In this document: one piece after another, positions 62,003-64,000 of the stretch
Position numbering within the stretch: position 1 is the stretch's first letter
Layout of the letters: every line of letters starts with the position of its first letter
DNA from: Chloroflexota bacterium
GTDB taxonomy: Bacteria > Chloroflexota > UBA6077 > FW602-bin22 > JAMCVK01
Assembly: GCA_023475225.1 (NCBI GenBank)
Contig: JAMCVK010000026.1
Coordinates: 1-64,000 of the forward strand
Direction of reading: 5' to 3'
Length of the DNA stretch: 64,000 nt
Program-made: the position numbers and the translations under genes
The notes under the pieces: model-generated
The model's database searches: none
Told to the model about the DNA's origin: nothing
Seen by the model: only the letters and a program-made list of their open reading frames with translations

Positions 62003-62473
62003 ATGTCCACGAACTTTGAACCCAGGATCATCGGTTTCTTATGTAATTGGTGCGCCTATAGTGGGGCGGACCTGGCTGGGACATCGCGGATGGTTCATGC
62101 TCCCAATGTGCGCGTTGTGCGCATGATGTGTACAGGGAGGATTGATTCGACCTTCGTGGTGAGAGCCTTCGCCGCAGGCGCCGATGGCATCATAATCGCC
62201 GGATGCCATCCCGGTGATTGTCACTACAGTGAGGGCAACTACAAGGCCATGCGTCGCTTCTTTCTGATGAAGAAGATGCTGGCTCAATTCGGACTCGAGC
62301 CAGAGCGCCTGCGCCTGGAGTGGGTCTCAGCTGGTGAGGGGGCGAAATGGGCTAAGGTAGTCGGCGAGATGACCGAGGCCATAAGGTCCTTAGGCCCACT
62401 GGATTGGGGCCAAAACCTGATAGTTGAGGAGCATCATGAGCAAGCTCAAGTTGGCGTTTTACTGGGCCGCTAG
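62003..62473 (+). CDS. mvhD: MvhD-type iron-sulfur linker protein
   Basis: MvhD joins the hydrogenase MvhAG to HdrA. The 156-residue protein has FLCNWCAYSGADLAGTSR, MMCTGR, GCHPGDCHYSEGNY and a helical C-terminus, the normal [2Fe-2S] pattern, all with cysteine rather than selenocysteine. It lies 15 bases after hdrA with GGAGGTG upstream of ATG, and overlaps mvhG. Confidence 0.94.
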   Translation: MSTNFEPRIIGFLCNWCAYSGADLAGTSRMVHAPNVRVVRMMCTGRIDSTFVVRAFAAGADGIIIAGCHPGDCHYSEGNYKAMRRFFLMKKMLAQFGLEPERLRLEWVSAGEGAKWAKVVGEMTEAIRSLGPLDWGQNLIVEEHHEQAQVGVLLGR

Positions 62474-63392
62474 CTGTGGCGGCTGCGACGTAGCCGTACT
62501 CGATCTGAATGAAAAGATCCTCGATGTGGCTGCTGTAGCCGACATCCTTCTCTGGCCGATCGCTATGGACTTCAAGTATACCGATGTGGAGGCCATCGAG
62601 GATAAAGGGATAGATATCTGCTTCTACAACGGAGCGATTCGCTTCTCCGAACACGAACACCTTGCCGCGCTCCTGCGCGCGAAGTCAAAAGTGATGGTCG
62701 CCTTCGGTTCCTGCGCCTGGCTGGGAGGTATTCCCGGACTGGCTAACGTGGCCGGCCGCCAAAGCATCTTTCAGTTGGTATATAAGGATACCCCCTCTAC
62801 CGATAATAAAGAGGGGGTATTCCCTCAAGTGCGCTGGCCGATCCCCGCCGGGGAATTAACGCTCCCCCAATTCTACGATACGGTTAAAACTTTACCTCAG
62901 ATCATTCCGGTCGAATATTACCTGCCGGGGTGTCCTCCGGCCGTCCACCAGATTGAGGCAGTGATAGCGGCTATCGTCGAGGGACGGTTGCCCCCACCAC
63001 CAGCCGTTATCGGCGCTTCGGACAAAACAGTCTGCGATGAGTGCAAACGGCTCAAGGAAGAAAAGAAGGTTAGATCTTTTGTGCGCCCGCACCTGGTCGT
63101 CCCTGATCCCGAAAGATGTCTTCTGGAACAGGGAATCGTTTGTTGTGGGCCAGCCACGCGTGGTGGCTGTGGGACCAGATGCTTGAATGCCAATCTACCC
63201 TGCCGAGGGTGTTATGGGCCACCACCTGGCGCAGTGGATCAAGGAAGTAAGCTCCTCAGTGCGGTAGCTTCCATCATTGACAGCAACGATCCCGAGGAGA
63301 TCGCCAAGATTGTGGATCAAATCGAGGACCCTCTGGGAACCTTTTATCGTTTTGGACTACCAAGCTCCACCTTAAGGAGGGCAAGGGTATGA
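62436..63392 (+). CDS. mvhG: [NiFe]-hydrogenase small subunit, MvhG-like (group 3c)
   Basis: This small subunit of 318 residues passes electrons from the Ni-Fe site through Fe-S clusters. Proximal-cluster motifs are ASCGGCD, FGSCAWLGG and LPGCPP. The C-terminal part has CDECKRL, CLLEQGIVCCGPATRGGCGTRCLN and PCRGCYGPP for further clusters. No Tat signal, so cytoplasmic. ATG 62436 has GAGGAG 5 bases upstream, overlapping mvhD by 38 bases; its stop overlaps mvhA (ATGA). Confidence 0.93.
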   Translation: MSKLKLAFYWAASCGGCDVAVLDLNEKILDVAAVADILLWPIAMDFKYTDVEAIEDKGIDICFYNGAIRFSEHEHLAALLRAKSKVMVAFGSCAWLGGIPGLANVAGRQSIFQLVYKDTPSTDNKEGVFPQVRWPIPAGELTLPQFYDTVKTLPQIIPVEYYLPGCPPAVHQIEAVIAAIVEGRLPPPPAVIGASDKTVCDECKRLKEEKKVRSFVRPHLVVPDPERCLLEQGIVCCGPATRGGCGTRCLNANLPCRGCYGPPPGAVDQGSKLLSAVASIIDSNDPEEIAKIVDQIEDPLGTFYRFGLPSSTLRRARV

Positions 63393-64000
63393 GAACGATC
63401 ACCATCGATCCCATAACCAGGCTTGAGGGACACGGCAAGATTGAAATTTTTCTGGACGAGGCCGGAGATGTAGCTGAGGCCTACTTTCAGGTACCTGAGC
63501 TACGTGGCTTCGAGCGATTTTGCCAGGACCGGCCAGTAGAAGAGCTGCCACGTATCACCCCTCGTATCTGTGGTGTCTGACCAGGGGCACATCATATGGC
63601 CTCGTGTAAGGCCACAGACGCTGTTTACCACGTGGAGCCACCGCCGGCGGCCAAGAAACTAAGAGAGCTGTTTTACTCCGCTCACTATATTCACAGCCAC
63701 ATCGCCCATTTCTATGCCCTGGCCGCCCCCGATTTCGTGGTTGGGCCCCAGGCTGATCCGACCCAGCGTAACATCCTGGGGGTGATCTCCAAAGTCGGGT
63801 TGGAGACCGGCCGCGAGGTGATCAAACATCGCGCCTATGCCCAGCAGATACAGGCCCTACTGGCCGGCAAGGCCACCCATCCTACCTGGGGATTACCAGG
63901 TGGTGTGAGTAAGGGACTGAGCGAGGAGGAGCGCCGTGAGATCGAGGAGAAGGCCGCATCTTGCGTGGCATTTGCCAATCTCTCGCTTAAAATATTTGAT
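63389..64000 (+). CDS. mvhA: [NiFe]-hydrogenase large subunit, MvhA-like, with in-frame TGA (possible selenocysteine), cut by window end
   Basis: The large subunit holds the Ni-Fe active site. The first 63 residues (MRTITIDPITRLEGHGKIEI...) end with RICGV, then comes TGA at 63578-63580. The same frame continues PGAHHMASCKATDAV, LFYSAHYIHSHIAHFYAL and THPTWGLPGG with no other stop through 64000 (204 codons in all). The L1 motif RxCGxCxxxH is complete only if codon 64 is read as Cys or Sec. A SECIS-like stem-loop follows. TGA otherwise acts as stop in this genome. Selenocysteine at this Ni-Fe bridging position is the favoured reading; a nonsense mutation or base error (TGC to TGA) is the alternative. 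Gene continues beyond the window. Confidence 0.85.
63575..63619 (+). promoter_or_regulatory. SECIS-like stem-loop at the in-frame TGA
   Basis: GTCTG (63575-63579, overlapping the TGA) pairs with CAGAC (63615-63619). TGGCC (63597-63601) pairs with GGCCA (63610-63614) around the 8-base loop TCGTGTAA. The two helices are continuous on the 3' side and separated by a 17-base bulge on the 5' side. The apical loop lies 22-29 bases after TGA and contains GU, as bacterial SECIS elements do. The structure is hand-folded. Confidence 0.5.

Noticed and set aside
63389-63580. A complete 63-residue protein ending at the TGA
   Set aside because: The large-subunit frame continues uninterrupted past the TGA, and a 63-residue piece of L1 alone would be useless; it is the start of mvhA.
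63578-63580. Genome-wide recoding of TGA as an amino acid
   Set aside because: Many genes in the window end with TGA at sensible places, including ATGA overlaps such as 24283-24286, 41548-41551 and 63389-63392, so TGA is a normal stop here.

Overview
The window reads as a chromosomal segment of an anaerobic or microaerophilic bacterium. A Chloroflexota-like lineage is my best guess, from the mixture of inositol-lipid genes, a two-protein lipoyl synthase, a Rieske/b complex with a multihaem cytochrome, and an Hdr-Mvh operon. This placement is inference; there is no rRNA in the window to test it. The standard genetic code is used, with TGA closing many genes through ATGA overlaps. No tRNA, rRNA, CRISPR array or intact insertion sequence was seen.

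Layout. 1-4844: a short tandem repeat, ruvB, queH and a two-component system whose kinase carries a CXXCH motif. 4837-10734 (minus): a compact inositol-phospholipid operon (ArsR regulator, inositol-3-phosphate synthase, two acyltransferases, PHP phosphoesterase, PimA-like glycosyltransferase, CDP-alcohol phosphatidyltransferase). 10904-15784 (plus): a secreted protein, a DapA-family aldolase, a decayed histidine kinase, an AlaX-type editing protein and an MFS transporter. 15781-23049 (minus): a Rieske/cytochrome b6/subunit IV/11-haem cytochrome c complex, running by a 4-base overlap into two radical SAM proteins (LipS1/LipS2 type), LipM and dihydrolipoyl dehydrogenase. 23192-34031 (minus): mostly housekeeping genes (murE, a FemAB-like transferase, polyprenyl synthase, tatD, metG, a ClpP-like protein, rsmI, hpf). 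34094-34788: a terminator hairpin and a repeat-rich spacer. 34789-38286: a large cyclase-AAA-TPR signalling protein. 38327-42033 (plus): extended -10 promoter, FMN riboswitch, terminator, then ribD-ribE-ribBA-ribH. 42911-43880: an MNT/HEPN toxin-antitoxin pair with a YgiT-type zinc protein. 44032-53635 (minus): a catabolic cluster with an oligopeptide-type ABC importer lacking its ATPases, under an AsnC/Lrp regulator. 53796-64000 (plus): a second CXXCH-bearing sensor kinase with an OmpR-type regulator, then hdrC-hdrB-hdrA-mvhD-mvhG-mvhA, cut by the window end.

The most striking signal is in the last gene. The [NiFe]-hydrogenase large subunit has an in-frame TGA exactly where the second cysteine of the L1 motif (RxCGxCxxxH) belongs. 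The same frame then continues, with good large-subunit sequence, to the end of the window. A two-part stem-loop resembling a bacterial SECIS starts at the TGA. This suggests selenocysteine at a Ni-Fe bridging-ligand position, whereas the well-known [NiFeSe] enzymes carry Sec in the C-terminal L2 motif. A nonsense mutation or sequence error remains the alternative. Upstream, three TTA(A)CC repeats at exact 10-base spacing sit where an OmpR-family regulator would bind, so the neighbouring haem-type sensor kinase and regulator may control this Hdr-Mvh operon.
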